Below, one piece after another: positions 8,102-18,321 of a stretch of 64,000 bases of DNA. How positions within the stretch are numbered: position 1 is the stretch's first letter; each line of letters begins with the position of its first letter. This DNA comes from Klebsiella sp. RHBSTW-00484 (lineage in GTDB: Bacteria > Pseudomonadota > Gammaproteobacteria > Enterobacterales > Enterobacteriaceae): NCBI RefSeq assembly GCF_013705725.1, contig NZ_CP055481.1, positions 2,914,001 through 2,978,000 on the forward strand, written 5' to 3'. The translations under genes were made by a program, and so were the position numbers. The notes beneath the pieces were generated by a model. The model was not told the DNA's origin. It did no database searches and was given only the letters and a program-made list of their open reading frames with translations.

Positions 8102-8767
8102 GTGACTTATTCTGTGACGATAGCGAATAATAGCGGTGCTCCGCAAAATGTGGCGATATTTGTCGCGACGGGACTGAATCAGGCATTCTCTCTGGTCTGG
8201 CTTTCGCAGACTATCAACGACGGTGGGAATCATCAATTTAAATGGAATGAAAAAGCCTTTGGGTTAGGGTGGGGTACCACTGCTCAGCCTATTGATATTG
8301 GCGGCCAATTTAATTCCGGCCATCCTCCGGCAGTCGTTGAACCTTATTCAGCTGGCGGTAAAAATACGTTGCCGGTAAAATATGACAATCAGAGTTTTAT
8401 GTTTGGCGATACTTACTATAAAAACGATCTTTACAATGCGCTGGTAATATCAACGGATACTAGTTTTACAGTCGCACAATCGCTAACTATGAGCGTCGCG
8501 TTATATGTGGATTTGTTTCCCGCGCTGGCAATTCAAGGCACGCCTAATACGCTCTACTACTTTGATTTAACGCAGGTGAGATACTTTTTAACGGTAACAA
8601 ATCTTACGTCAGGTGCGGTGCTACCCAATATGATTATGCAGGCCAGCTTTTATGCAACGTCTTCTTTGGCCGCAACTATGACGACGCCAGTGATGCTGGT
8701 TTTCAGCCCAGGGGTGACGAATCTTCAGTATGAACTGGGCGGAAACCTGATATTTAGCAAAAAATAA
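8102..8767 (+). CDS. RhiA-like protein (second paralogue)
   Basis: About 221 residues. I place the start at GTG 8102 instead of ATG 8090: the GTG has GGGGGTG just upstream, and the protein then begins MTYSVTIANNSG, aligning with MSSYSISVLNSSG of the first paralogue; the ATG has no ribosome site. Shared blocks with the 7326 gene include LVWLxQT(V/I)NDG, W(N/G)WGTxxQP, SAGGxN, DTSFTVAQSxxMS and VTNLQYEL. No signal peptide. The function is unknown. Divergence is substantial, so the duplication is not recent. Confidence 0.6.
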   Translation: MTYSVTIANNSGAPQNVAIFVATGLNQAFSLVWLSQTINDGGNHQFKWNEKAFGLGWGTTAQPIDIGGQFNSGHPPAVVEPYSAGGKNTLPVKYDNQSFMFGDTYYKNDLYNALVISTDTSFTVAQSLTMSVALYVDLFPALAIQGTPNTLYYFDLTQVRYFLTVTNLTSGAVLPNMIMQASFYATSSLAATMTTPVMLVFSPGVTNLQYELGGNLIFSKK

Positions 8768-8793
8768 ACCGGGCTGTTTTACCAACCCGGTTT
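8766..8793. terminator. Bidirectional terminator between RhiA-like gene and sotB
   Basis: AAACCGGG pairs with CCCGGTTT around a 12-base loop. On the minus strand it is followed by ATTTTTTG, making a good terminator for sotB. On the plus strand TTTGTTC follows. Confidence 0.75.
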
Positions 8794-8807
8794 GTTCATT
8801 CTGGCCA

Positions 8808-10007
8808 TCAAGAATGATGCGGTTGCTGATCTTCCAGTGAGACCGGCCAGCGGCGGAAAATCATCACCGCCCACACCAGCGCCACGAGGGCCGGGATTGC
8901 GCCGACATAGCCAATTGACGCCATCGACAGATGAGTACTGACCTGGCTGCCGACCAGCGCGCCCGCGCCGATACCAATATTAAAGATTCCCGAGAACAAC
9001 GACATCGCCACATCGGTGGCATCCGGTGCCAGCGCCAGCACTTTCACCTGCATCCCAAGGCCGATAATCATGATTGCCACGCCCCAGAAGACGCTGAGCA
9101 GCATCAGGTGATTGGCATTATGCGATGCCGGTAACAGCAGTAACAGACACGCCAACAGCAGGCCAATTGCGGCGTTAATCAAGCCGGATGCGTGGCGGTT
9201 GCCAAGCTTACCAAACAGGATACTGCCGACAATGCCCGCACCACCGAGGGTCAGCAGCAGCACGGTGGCGAAATTACCGCTTAAACCAGCGACCGTCTGA
9301 ATGAACGGTTCAATATAGCTGTAGGCGGTGTAGTGCGCGGTCACCACAATCACCGTCAGTAAATAAATGCTGAGCAGCGCCGGGCGACGGAACAGTACTG
9401 GCAGACTTTTTAACGAACCGGAATGCTCGCTCGGCAGTTTTGGCAGCAGTTTGATCAGGCAAGCCATGGTTATCAGCGCGCCCACCCCAATGACCAGGAA
9501 GGTGGTACGCCAGCCAAAATATTGCCCGACGATGCGCCCAATCGGGATACCAAAGACCATCGCCAGCGCGGTACCGGTGGCAATCAAGCTCAAAGCCTGA
9601 GCGCGTTTACCTGCAGGGGCCATACGGATAGCCAGCGCCGAGGTAATTGACCAGAACACCGCATGGGCGAAAGCGATGCCAATACGGCTGATGACCAGAA
9701 CGTTAAAGTTCCATGCCAGAAACGACAGCACGTGGCTGGCAATGAACAGAATAAACAGGCCAACCAGCAGACGACGGCGCTCCATCTTGCTGGTCAACAG
9801 CATAAAGGGCAGCGACATCAGGCCGACGACCCAGGCGTAGATGGTCAGCATGATCCCGACCTGTGCCGTTTCCATGCCAAAACTGTCGGCGATATCCGAC
9901 AGCAGGCCCACGGGCGCAAATTCGGTGGTATTAAAGATAAATGCCGCAATCGCAAGCGTGACTACGCGAAGCCACGCGACCTTGCGTGAAACCGTGTCTG
10001 TAATCAT
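8808..10007 (-). CDS. sotB: Sugar efflux MFS transporter SotB
   Basis: A 399-residue, 12-helix MFS protein. The N-terminus ([24 protein letters not shown]), [16 protein letters not shown] and [29 protein letters not shown] match my memory of E. coli SotB (YdeA), which exports arabinose and IPTG-like sugars. In E. coli it is next to marC; here a 2.4-kb islet separates them. It ends at a bidirectional terminator. Confidence 0.92.
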   Translation of the reverse strand: MITDTVSRKVAWLRVVTLAIAAFIFNTTEFAPVGLLSDIADSFGMETAQVGIMLTIYAWVVGLMSLPFMLLTSKMERRRLLVGLFILFIASHVLSFLAWNFNVLVISRIGIAFAHAVFWSITSALAIRMAPAGKRAQALSLIATGTALAMVFGIPIGRIVGQYFGWRTTFLVIGVGALITMACLIKLLPKLPSEHSGSLKSLPVLFRRPALLSIYLLTVIVVTAHYTAYSYIEPFIQTVAGLSGNFATVLLLTLGGAGIVGSILFGKLGNRHASGLINAAIGLLLACLLLLLPASHNANHLMLLSVFWGVAIMIIGLGMQVKVLALAPDATDVAMSLFSGIFNIGIGAGALVGSQVSTHLSMASIGYVGAIPALVALVWAVMIFRRWPVSLEDQQPHHS

Positions 10008-10212
10008 AAGTTCAGGGCTGGTTACTAAGAGGAAAGAAGTGGCACGATCTTAAAACGATTGCTGCTGAAAATACAATCATTTTGTGACGTGTGTCTCATT
10101 TTTGTTTTGGTAGGGTAAAAGGCGCTAACAGATTAATTTCTCTATAGAACGTGTGCATTTACTGCATTTATGTCATGTTATCGATAAGTAAAAAAAATGA
10201 AAGGACAGGATT

Positions 10213-11004
10213 ATGCAGGAAATTAACTTTTATCTGGTCGATGCGTTCAGCGACCACAACTTTGGCGGCAATGCGGCGGCAGTTTGCCCGCTCACCGAAT
10301 GGTTGCCGGACGAAACGTTGTTGAAAATGGCGCAGCAGCACAATCAGTCGGAAACTGCGTTTTTTGTCCGTACTGATGAAGGATATGAGCTGCGTTGGTT
10401 TACCACCTTGCATGAAATTAATCTCTGCGGCCACGCGACGCTGGCAGCTTCGCACGTCATCTTTGAGTACCTCGACCATCCGTCATCGACAATTGTCTTT
10501 AGTACCCGTTTTGTTGGCGAGCTCCGCGTGACGCGCAGCGGCGACTGGCTGACCCTGGATTTCCCTGCCTGGGCGACGACGGTCGTCGAACAGCCGCCAG
10601 CGGACCTGCTTGCCGGTCTGGGGCTAAGCGAAGCGCAGGAAGTACGCGTGGCTCGCGATTACCTGGTGATCTTACGCGATCGTCAGCAGGTAGAATCGGT
10701 ACAACCGGATATGCACCAGCTTCAGCGCCTGGGTAAAATGATTTGTATTAGCGCCGCAGATGATGAGTATGATTTTGTCAGCCGCTTCTTCTGCCCGGGG
10801 GAGTCGCTGTGGGAAGACCCGGTGACCGGCTCGACGCATAGCATGTTGATCCCGTATTGGGGCGAGAAGCTCGGTAAAATGGAGATGCAGGCGCGGCAGG
10901 TATCCGCTCGCGGCGGCGATCTACGCTGCCAGTGGCAGGGCGACCGGGTGCTGATTGGCGGCCAGGCGACAACCTATTTAATCGGTACGATAACGCTGCG
11001 TTAA
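10213..11004 (+). CDS. PhzF-fold isomerase/epimerase, first of a tandem pair
   Basis: A 263-residue protein of the PhzF/diaminopimelate-epimerase-like fold. It carries the conserved catalytic glutamate in NQSETAF (E47), the NLCGHATLA loop near residue 73 and the second-domain motif WEDPVTGSTHSML near 200. E. coli relatives include YddE, but this protein is shorter. The AAAGGACAGG site supports the start. Nine bases separate it from a second copy, so both are co-transcribed. The substrate is unknown. Confidence 0.8.
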   Translation: MQEINFYLVDAFSDHNFGGNAAAVCPLTEWLPDETLLKMAQQHNQSETAFFVRTDEGYELRWFTTLHEINLCGHATLAASHVIFEYLDHPSSTIVFSTRFVGELRVTRSGDWLTLDFPAWATTVVEQPPADLLAGLGLSEAQEVRVARDYLVILRDRQQVESVQPDMHQLQRLGKMICISAADDEYDFVSRFFCPGESLWEDPVTGSTHSMLIPYWGEKLGKMEMQARQVSARGGDLRCQWQGDRVLIGGQATTYLIGTITLR

Positions 11005-11013
11005 GGAGAACCG

Positions 11014-11802
11014 ATGACAGAGGTTCCTGTATATCTGGTTGCGGCTTTTAGCAAACAGCCTTTTGCTGGTAACCCGGCAGCGGTATGTCTGCTTGACGAA
11101 TGGTTGCCGGATGAGTTGCTGTTGAAAATGGCTCAGCAGCATAATCAGTCTGAAACCGCATTTGTGGTCCGCGAGAGCGATGGTTTTGCGCTGCGCTGGT
11201 TTACCACTCGTAACGAGGTCAATCTCTGCGGGCACGCCACGCTTGCCAGCGCACACGTGATTTTTCATCACCTGGATTTTCCCGACGCGGTGATTCACTT
11301 CGCCACGGCTTCCGGTCTGTTGACCGTGAGTCGTGACGGCGATTGGCTGACCCTGGATTTCCCCGCCGGCGAAACTGAAGAGTGCGAGCCGCCAGCCGAT
11401 ATGCTCTCCGCGTTAGGGATCGATAGCTATCTGCATGCCCGCAAGGGGCGCGCCTGGCTTATCGAACTGGCCTCTCGAGAACAGGTTGCCGCCGTGCGGC
11501 CGAACATTTCCTCGATGATCCCCGGCGAGCATAAGGTGACCATTACCGCCGTAGGTGATGGCAATTATGATTTTGTCAGCCGTTTTTTCTCCCCTGGCGA
11601 AGCAGTATGGGAAGATCCGGTGACCGGCTCGGCGCATACCATGCTCATTCCTTACTGGAGCGTGAAGCTTGGCAAAACCCAAATGCTGGCGCGGCAGATT
11701 TCCGCGCGCGGCGGTGATATTCGCTGCGAGCTGCAAGGGGAAAGAGTATTAATGAGCGGTCAGGCGGTGTCGTATTTAAGCGGCGCCATTATGCTGCGCT
11801 AA
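11014..11802 (+). CDS. PhzF-fold isomerase/epimerase, second of a tandem pair
   Basis: A 262-residue paralogue of the preceding gene, with the same glutamate motif NQSETAF (E47), NLCGHATLAS and WEDPVTGSAHTMLIPYW. The two are very similar in the first 50 residues (EWLPDExLLKMAQQHNQSETAF shared) and diverge most around residues 100-170, where substrate specificity would be expected to differ. It follows an AAGGAG ribosome site. An inverted repeat (CGGGATCGG/CCGATCCCG, 11832-11862) follows. The function is unknown. Confidence 0.8.
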   Translation: MTEVPVYLVAAFSKQPFAGNPAAVCLLDEWLPDELLLKMAQQHNQSETAFVVRESDGFALRWFTTRNEVNLCGHATLASAHVIFHHLDFPDAVIHFATASGLLTVSRDGDWLTLDFPAGETEECEPPADMLSALGIDSYLHARKGRAWLIELASREQVAAVRPNISSMIPGEHKVTITAVGDGNYDFVSRFFSPGEAVWEDPVTGSAHTMLIPYWSVKLGKTQMLARQISARGGDIRCELQGERVLMSGQAVSYLSGAIMLR

Positions 11803-11831
11803 ATAAGCGATAGCGGGTGATGAAAATAAGA

Positions 11832-11862
11832 CGGGATCGGCACATAAATTATACCGATCCCG
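11832..11862 (+). terminator. Hairpin after the PhzF-fold pair
   Basis: A nine-base perfect stem CGGGATCGG/CCGATCCCG with a 13-base AT-rich loop, 30 bases after the second stop. It lacks a T-run. Confidence 0.5.
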
Positions 11863-11930
11863 CGCCCGTAGGGGTTACGGGCAAAAGAGTGCTGCGTACT
11901 CAACGAAAAACCAGAGCCACTAGCGGGTGT

Positions 11931-12057
11931 TATACCCTAAATAATTCGAGTTGCAGGAAGGCGGCAAGTGAGCGAATCCCCGGGAGCTTACTCAGGTAAG
12001 TGACTGGGGTGAACGAATGCGGCCAACGCACATGCAACTTGAAGTATGACGGGTATA
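11931..12057 (+). repeat. ERIC (IRU) element, full length 127 bp
   Basis: Begins TATACCC and ends GGGTATA as inverted termini. It contains the diagnostic core CGAATCCCC...GAGCTTAC and GTAAGTGACTGGGGTGAACG, matching the ERIC-PCR primer regions. It lies downstream of the convergent PhzF and permease genes. Confidence 0.9.
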
Positions 12058-12082
12058 TACGACAACTGCTCTTATTTGATAA

Positions 12083-13363
12083 TTACATCGGAAATATCAC
12101 GATAGCGCCGACGCATAATGCCAGAATACGAATTAAGTACATCGGCACGGAGAATATCCAGAACTCTGGCAGCTTATATTTTCCCATTCCCAGTATCATC
12201 GCCGGCATACCGTCAATTGGCATATAGCCGCCGTTCCAACCTGAGATCACCACAGCAATGGCGGCAGCGGTCGGGTTGAGGCCGAGGCTGGTACAGGCGG
12301 CGATAGCAATAGGCGCGAAGATATACACCGAACCCATGTTGGAGCCGGTAAAGGTGGAGCAGGTACTGGTCAGCAGAGCAAAGATAAAAATAAACAGGAA
12401 CGGCGAAACGTTAGCGCCGAGAACGCCTGCTACCGCATCACCCACCATCGCCGTAAAGCCGGTGCCGGCCAGCGCATCGGCGACGCCGATAACCCCCGCC
12501 ATCATCAGAATAACCGGCGCGCCCATATGATCGCGCACCTCTTTGAAGTCGACGACGTTAATCATCATCACAAAAGCGGCGGCAAGACCCGGAACCACAT
12601 AGGCAATATTACCCAACTGATTCATCAGCATCATACCGACAACGCTGATGGCAAATGCCCCCACGGTGCAGTACTCTTTCCACGCGGGCAGGGTGACGAC
12701 TTCCTCTTCCCGTACCGACATCGCTTCCTCAGACGCATCGGCAATCGGGTGATCGGGTAAAAAACGATACGAGATCAGGCACCAGGCCAGAAACGCCAGC
12801 GACATCACCAGATTCACCAGCGCGAATTTCACCATCGAAACCTCTTCGGTGATTCCTGCTGTTTGCAGCACGGTGGCGGTGACGCCAAAAAGCAGCGCGA
12901 CGTTAATCGGAATTAATGGATGGTTGGTCGCAAATCCCAACGGCATCATCAGCTTCGAGGTCGGTAGCTTTTTGCTGTAAGGGATTGTCGAAACCAGCGA
13001 CAGAATCAGCACGTAGTAGCCGGTTGAACCGGTACCCGCCAGACTCGCGCCAATCATCACAATCACCAGCAACAGCGCATAGCTCTTGTAGCTGCCTTTA
13101 TTGACCAGGCTCACCATAGAGGATTTCACGTTGCCGATGAGGCGCGTTTTCTGGAGCGCCGCCATCACCACCATAAACCCGGCGATCATAATCACGCTGG
13201 AGTTCACAAAACCGGCAAAGGCCTGCTGAACGTTTGATAGCCCGGTCACCACCAGTAAAAGACAGGCGAGCAGCGGTGGTGCGCCAAAGGCCATCTTGTC
13301 CGACATGATCAACACGATCATCAGCACCAGGATGCCCAGCGCCAGAATCATTTCCATTGTCAT
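12083..13363 (-). CDS. SLC13/CitMHS-like anion permease
   Basis: A 426-residue integral membrane protein with about 11-12 hydrophobic segments. The duplicated architecture and the conserved SLAGTGSTGYYV and STCSTFTGSNMGSVYIF re-entrant-like segments point to the ion-transporter/SLC13-type carboxylate transporter superfamily. It is the last gene of the minus-strand cluster that also encodes YhcH-like, sialidase-like, TerC-like, aldolase and dehydrogenase proteins, so it is the likely importer of the (sugar) acid substrate. The exact substrate is unknown. Confidence 0.7.
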   Translation of the reverse strand: MTMEMILALGILVLMIVLIMSDKMAFGAPPLLACLLLVVTGLSNVQQAFAGFVNSSVIMIAGFMVVMAALQKTRLIGNVKSSMVSLVNKGSYKSYALLLVIVMIGASLAGTGSTGYYVLILSLVSTIPYSKKLPTSKLMMPLGFATNHPLIPINVALLFGVTATVLQTAGITEEVSMVKFALVNLVMSLAFLAWCLISYRFLPDHPIADASEEAMSVREEEVVTLPAWKEYCTVGAFAISVVGMMLMNQLGNIAYVVPGLAAAFVMMINVVDFKEVRDHMGAPVILMMAGVIGVADALAGTGFTAMVGDAVAGVLGANVSPFLFIFIFALLTSTCSTFTGSNMGSVYIFAPIAIAACTSLGLNPTAAAIAVVISGWNGGYMPIDGMPAMILGMGKYKLPEFWIFSVPMYLIRILALCVGAIVIFPM

Positions 13364-13379
13364 TTTTCTATCTCCTTAT

Positions 13380-15028
<1,649 letters not shown>

Positions 15029-15052
15029 ACTCCATTATTATTCAGTAGGGTT

Positions 15053-15814
15053 TTATTTATTGAGCTGTAATGAGTCGTAAGCTTCATCCTGCTGCGAAGC
15101 CTTAATGATTTTTTTAGTGCGAACGATATTTAATGTTTCTACGGTCAGGGAGAAGAAAATAGCAAAATAGAGATATCCCTTCGCAATATGGACTTCCAGG
15201 CTATCGGCAACCAATAATGCGCCGACCAGCAACAAAAAGGTTAATGCCAGCATTTTCATGGTTGGCGTGTTATTGACAAAATCACCAATGGTTTTAGCGG
15301 CGAACATCATTATGCCCACGGCAATAATCACGGCGGTAATCATGATGAAAATATGTTGTGACAAACCGACAGCGGTGATCACAGAGTCCAGGCTGAAGAC
15401 AATATCCAGCAGCATGATCTGAACGATAGCGCCTGCCAGCGAGATCTGGCCCTGGCTGCCGCCATGCGACTCCTCTTCCTGCATCAGTTCGCCGCGGATC
15501 TCCTGCAGCGATTTGTAAATAAGGAAACAACCGCCAACAAATAAAATGATTGTGCGAACTGAAACGACAAAATTCGCAATGGTAAATAGCGGAACCGTAA
15601 TGTGCGCAAGCCAGGCAATCGACACCAGCAATAACACGCGCATTACCATCGCGCCGCCTAATCCCAACTTTCGGGCCATATTTTGCTGATGTGGCGGAAG
15701 TTTTGCCACCACCAGCGAGAGGAAAATAATATTATCGACCCCGAGAATAATTTCCAGAAAGGTGAGCGTAACCAGCGTCAACCATATTTCAGGGTCAAGC
15801 ATCCATATAAACAT
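15053..15814 (-). CDS. TerC/Alx-family integral membrane protein
   Basis: A 253-residue protein with seven predicted helices. TerC-family acidic motifs are present: FLEIILGVDNIIFLSLV near residue 20 and LLDIVFSLDSVITAVGL near 145. These buried aspartates and glutamates are thought to bind metal such as manganese. It sits between the aldolase gene (across an ERIC) and the sialidase-like gene, a placement not obviously linked to metal. No other ter genes are present, so tellurite resistance is not implied. Confidence 0.8.
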   Translation of the reverse strand: MFIWMLDPEIWLTLVTLTFLEIILGVDNIIFLSLVVAKLPPHQQNMARKLGLGGAMVMRVLLLVSIAWLAHITVPLFTIANFVVSVRTIILFVGGCFLIYKSLQEIRGELMQEEESHGGSQGQISLAGAIVQIMLLDIVFSLDSVITAVGLSQHIFIMITAVIIAVGIMMFAAKTIGDFVNNTPTMKMLALTFLLLVGALLVADSLEVHIAKGYLYFAIFFSLTVETLNIVRTKKIIKASQQDEAYDSLQLNK

Positions 15815-15836
15815 TTAAAATATCCCTTACGCTACG

Positions 15837-16031
<195 letters not shown>

Positions 16032-16095
16032 TAATCTTGAATCTTGTCGGTGCTGCTTTTCGTTTAAAACAGCACCGGAGTTATTTCTGTTATCG

Positions 16096-16986
16096 TCAGG
16101 AAATATATTTAGCAATAACCTGTTTAATTTGCTCACACTGCGCTGGCGTAAAGCTGACCGCATAGCGGCTATCGCCAACCTCATGGCCCATCAGCTGCAA
16201 TGCTTTTTTCACTGCTGCCGGGGAGAACGCCACTTTATAAAGATCGGTACGTAGTCCGGTCACGCTCTCCTGAGCCAGGCGGGAGCCGTCAACATCGCCC
16301 GCGTTAAAGTTTGCCCAGATGGCGTTGATCTCTTTCGGCGCGACGTTGGCCAGCCCGGAAATACAGGCGGAACAGCCGTCAACGAAGCCCTGGTGGATCA
16401 GCGAGTCAGGACCGTTCAGCACGTTGAAATCGGCAATATCCTGCACCGCATCAAGGAAGCCCTTCAGGCTTTCGTAGCTGCCAGCGCTATCTTTGACGCC
16501 GATAATGTTCGGGTGTTTTGCCAGCGTGCGCGCGGTCTGCGGTTCGATGGTGTTGCCAGTACGTGCCGGAATGTTGTAGAGAAATACCGGAACGCTCAGG
16601 TCGTCAGCGATGGCGGTGTAGTGGCTGATAAGCTCATCTTGCTTCAGCGGCACAAACCACGGCGTGATCACCGAAACCGCATCGACGCCCAGCTTTTCAA
16701 TCTGCTTACCCAAACGAATGGTTTCGCGAGTCGACACTTCGCCAATATGCGCCACCACGTGGGCGCGCCCGGCCACTTCTTCAACGCAGGCTTTGGCAAC
16801 CGCGACTTTTTCCGCTTCATTCAACACAAAAAACTCGCCGTTGGTACCGCCGCAAAAAATACCGTTTCCTGCGGCGAGCTGACGTTGGACCTGCTGCTTC
16901 AGCGCCGGAATATTCACTGCGCCATCGGCGGTAAAAGGGGTCACAATGGCGGTCAGTACGCCAGTAATTGCATTGCTCATTCTCAT
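16096..16986 (-). CDS. DapA/NanA-superfamily aldolase-type lyase
   Basis: A 296-residue class I TIM-barrel. The Schiff-base lysine is K165 in GVKDSAGS, the partner tyrosine Y137 in FLYNIPARTG and the substrate-carboxylate loop GGTNGEF at 46-52. This superfamily includes dihydrodipicolinate synthase, N-acetylneuraminate lyase and 2-keto-3-deoxy acid aldolases. In this cluster a 2-keto acid aldolase is most plausible. A second ATG at 16980 is possible. It follows the dehydrogenase gene after 13 bases. Confidence 0.85.
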   Translation of the reverse strand: MRMSNAITGVLTAIVTPFTADGAVNIPALKQQVQRQLAAGNGIFCGGTNGEFFVLNEAEKVAVAKACVEEVAGRAHVVAHIGEVSTRETIRLGKQIEKLGVDAVSVITPWFVPLKQDELISHYTAIADDLSVPVFLYNIPARTGNTIEPQTARTLAKHPNIIGVKDSAGSYESLKGFLDAVQDIADFNVLNGPDSLIHQGFVDGCSACISGLANVAPKEINAIWANFNAGDVDGSRLAQESVTGLRTDLYKVAFSPAAVKKALQLMGHEVGDSRYAVSFTPAQCEQIKQVIAKYIS

Positions 16987-16999
16987 TTCTTCCCTGGTG

Positions 17000-18145
17000 T
17001 TATTGTTCTGGAAATAGGGTGCGATAAACCGCCTGGACCTGATCCTGGCTCACGCTGCACGGCGCGTTATTCATTAAACGTTTGACGTTAAGCGCCGCTT
17101 CGCTCAGCTCAATGATGCTCTCCTGCGGTACGCCCAGCGCGGCAAGGTTATCCGGTAGCTGCAGGCGTTTTACTAGTGCGGCAAGCCACTCAACCAGCGC
17201 ATGAGATTTCTCTTCCTCGCTGAGGGTCTGGTCGGCGTCGGGGATCAAATCCCAGACTTGCGCAAACTTCGCTACCGCGTGCGGACGCACCACCTTCATA
17301 CAAGGTGCCAGCAGGATGGCGTTAGCCACGCCGTGCGGCAGGTGGTATTTGCCGCCAAGCGGATAGGAGAGGGCGTGGACCAGATGGGTGCCCGCATGGT
17401 TAATTGCCACGCCGCCATAATATGAGGCCCACAGCATTTCCAGCTTCGCGGTCAGATTCTGCGGCTCGGTCACCGAAAGCTCGATATTGCGTACCAGTTT
17501 GCGCAGGCCAATCAGCGCCGCGTTATCGCTAACCGGGTTAGCGACGGTTGAGGTAAAGCACTCAATCAGGTGGCACAGTGCGTCAATGCCGGTCGAAGAG
17601 GCGATATGCGCGGGCATGCTGGTGGTCAGTTCCGGCAGCAGGGCAACATAATCCGGCAGCAAAACCGGCGAGATAATCCCCACCTTGGTGTTCTGTTCCG
17701 GGATCGCCAGGATCGCGTTCGGCGTGGCTTCCGAGCCGGTGCCCGCCGTGGCAGGAATTAACAGCGACATCACTTTTTGCTGCGGCTTTTCACCTGCCAG
17801 CAGCGCGTCCAGCCCCGGCGAGCAAGGATGCAGCAAAACGGAGAGCAGTTTGGTCACGTCGAGGACGCTACCTCCGCCGATACCGACCACTAATTCCGGC
17901 TGACTTGCGCCAACGAGGTTCTGGATCTGCGCCATATCATGCTGGCTCGGCTCGGCAGGGACCGCATCAATCACCTGTACCTGACGTCCTTCACCTTCCA
18001 GAATCGCGCGGATTTGCTGAGCAGCGTCAAGTTTGCCGACGTTGGCGTCGGTGATCAGCAAAATGCGCTGTTTACCTGCCAGCAACGGAACCAGGGCAGT
18101 AAACGCGCCCGCGCCGCTAATCACAGTGCTGTTAATGGTTGCCAC
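17000..18145 (-). CDS. Iron-containing (group III) alcohol dehydrogenase
   Basis: A 381-residue protein with an N-terminal NAD(P)-binding domain (GIGGGSVLDVTKLL near residue 95, ATAGTGSEATPNAI near 135) and a C-terminal helical iron-binding domain with TGIDALCHLIE near 190, NHAGTHLVHALSYPLGG near 250 and HLPHGVANA near 268. The aspartate and three histidines expected for metal binding can be seen. It is first in a six-gene minus-strand cluster and is divergent from the DUF1537 kinase across a palindrome-rich promoter region. It probably oxidises or reduces a sugar-acid intermediate. Confidence 0.87.
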   Translation of the reverse strand: MATINSTVISGAGAFTALVPLLAGKQRILLITDANVGKLDAAQQIRAILEGEGRQVQVIDAVPAEPSQHDMAQIQNLVGASQPELVVGIGGGSVLDVTKLLSVLLHPCSPGLDALLAGEKPQQKVMSLLIPATAGTGSEATPNAILAIPEQNTKVGIISPVLLPDYVALLPELTTSMPAHIASSTGIDALCHLIECFTSTVANPVSDNAALIGLRKLVRNIELSVTEPQNLTAKLEMLWASYYGGVAINHAGTHLVHALSYPLGGKYHLPHGVANAILLAPCMKVVRPHAVAKFAQVWDLIPDADQTLSEEEKSHALVEWLAALVKRLQLPDNLAALGVPQESIIELSEAALNVKRLMNNAPCSVSQDQVQAVYRTLFPEQ

Positions 18146-18166
18146 TTCCTTTCTCCTGTCTTATGA

Positions 18167-18184
18167 ATGATTAAATTTAATCAT
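18167..18184. promoter_or_regulatory. Perfect 18-bp palindromic operator candidate
   Basis: ATGATTAAATTTAATCAT is its own reverse complement and lies 22 bases upstream of the dehydrogenase start. Related half-sites TGATT/AATCA recur at 18261-18289, near the kinase. A local regulator such as the DeoR-type protein encoded at 20541 is the natural candidate. Confidence 0.6.
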
Positions 18185-18260
18185 CCGTTATTCGGGTCAC
18201 TCACATTGTGGGTGAAGTTATAATTTATACGGCGGTTTAATAACTTGAGCTTGCTCACAT

Positions 18261-18289
18261 TTAATCAATTGTGATTGAATATAATCATA
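18261..18289. promoter_or_regulatory. Second operator candidate with TGATT/AATCA half-sites
   Basis: Contains AATCAATTGTGATT and TGATTGAATATAATCA, two overlapping imperfect dyads that reuse the half-site of the 18167 palindrome. It is located 33 bases upstream of the kinase ATG, so the pair of sites could control both divergent transcripts. Confidence 0.45.
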
Positions 18290-18321
18290 AACAGTTTCGA
18301 ACAGCGAGAAAAGGGAAAACG

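Noticed and set aside
15053..15814. Tellurite-resistance island because of a TerC-family gene
   Set aside because: Only a lone TerC/Alx-type gene is present, without terZABDEF. The family is widespread and likely metal-related.
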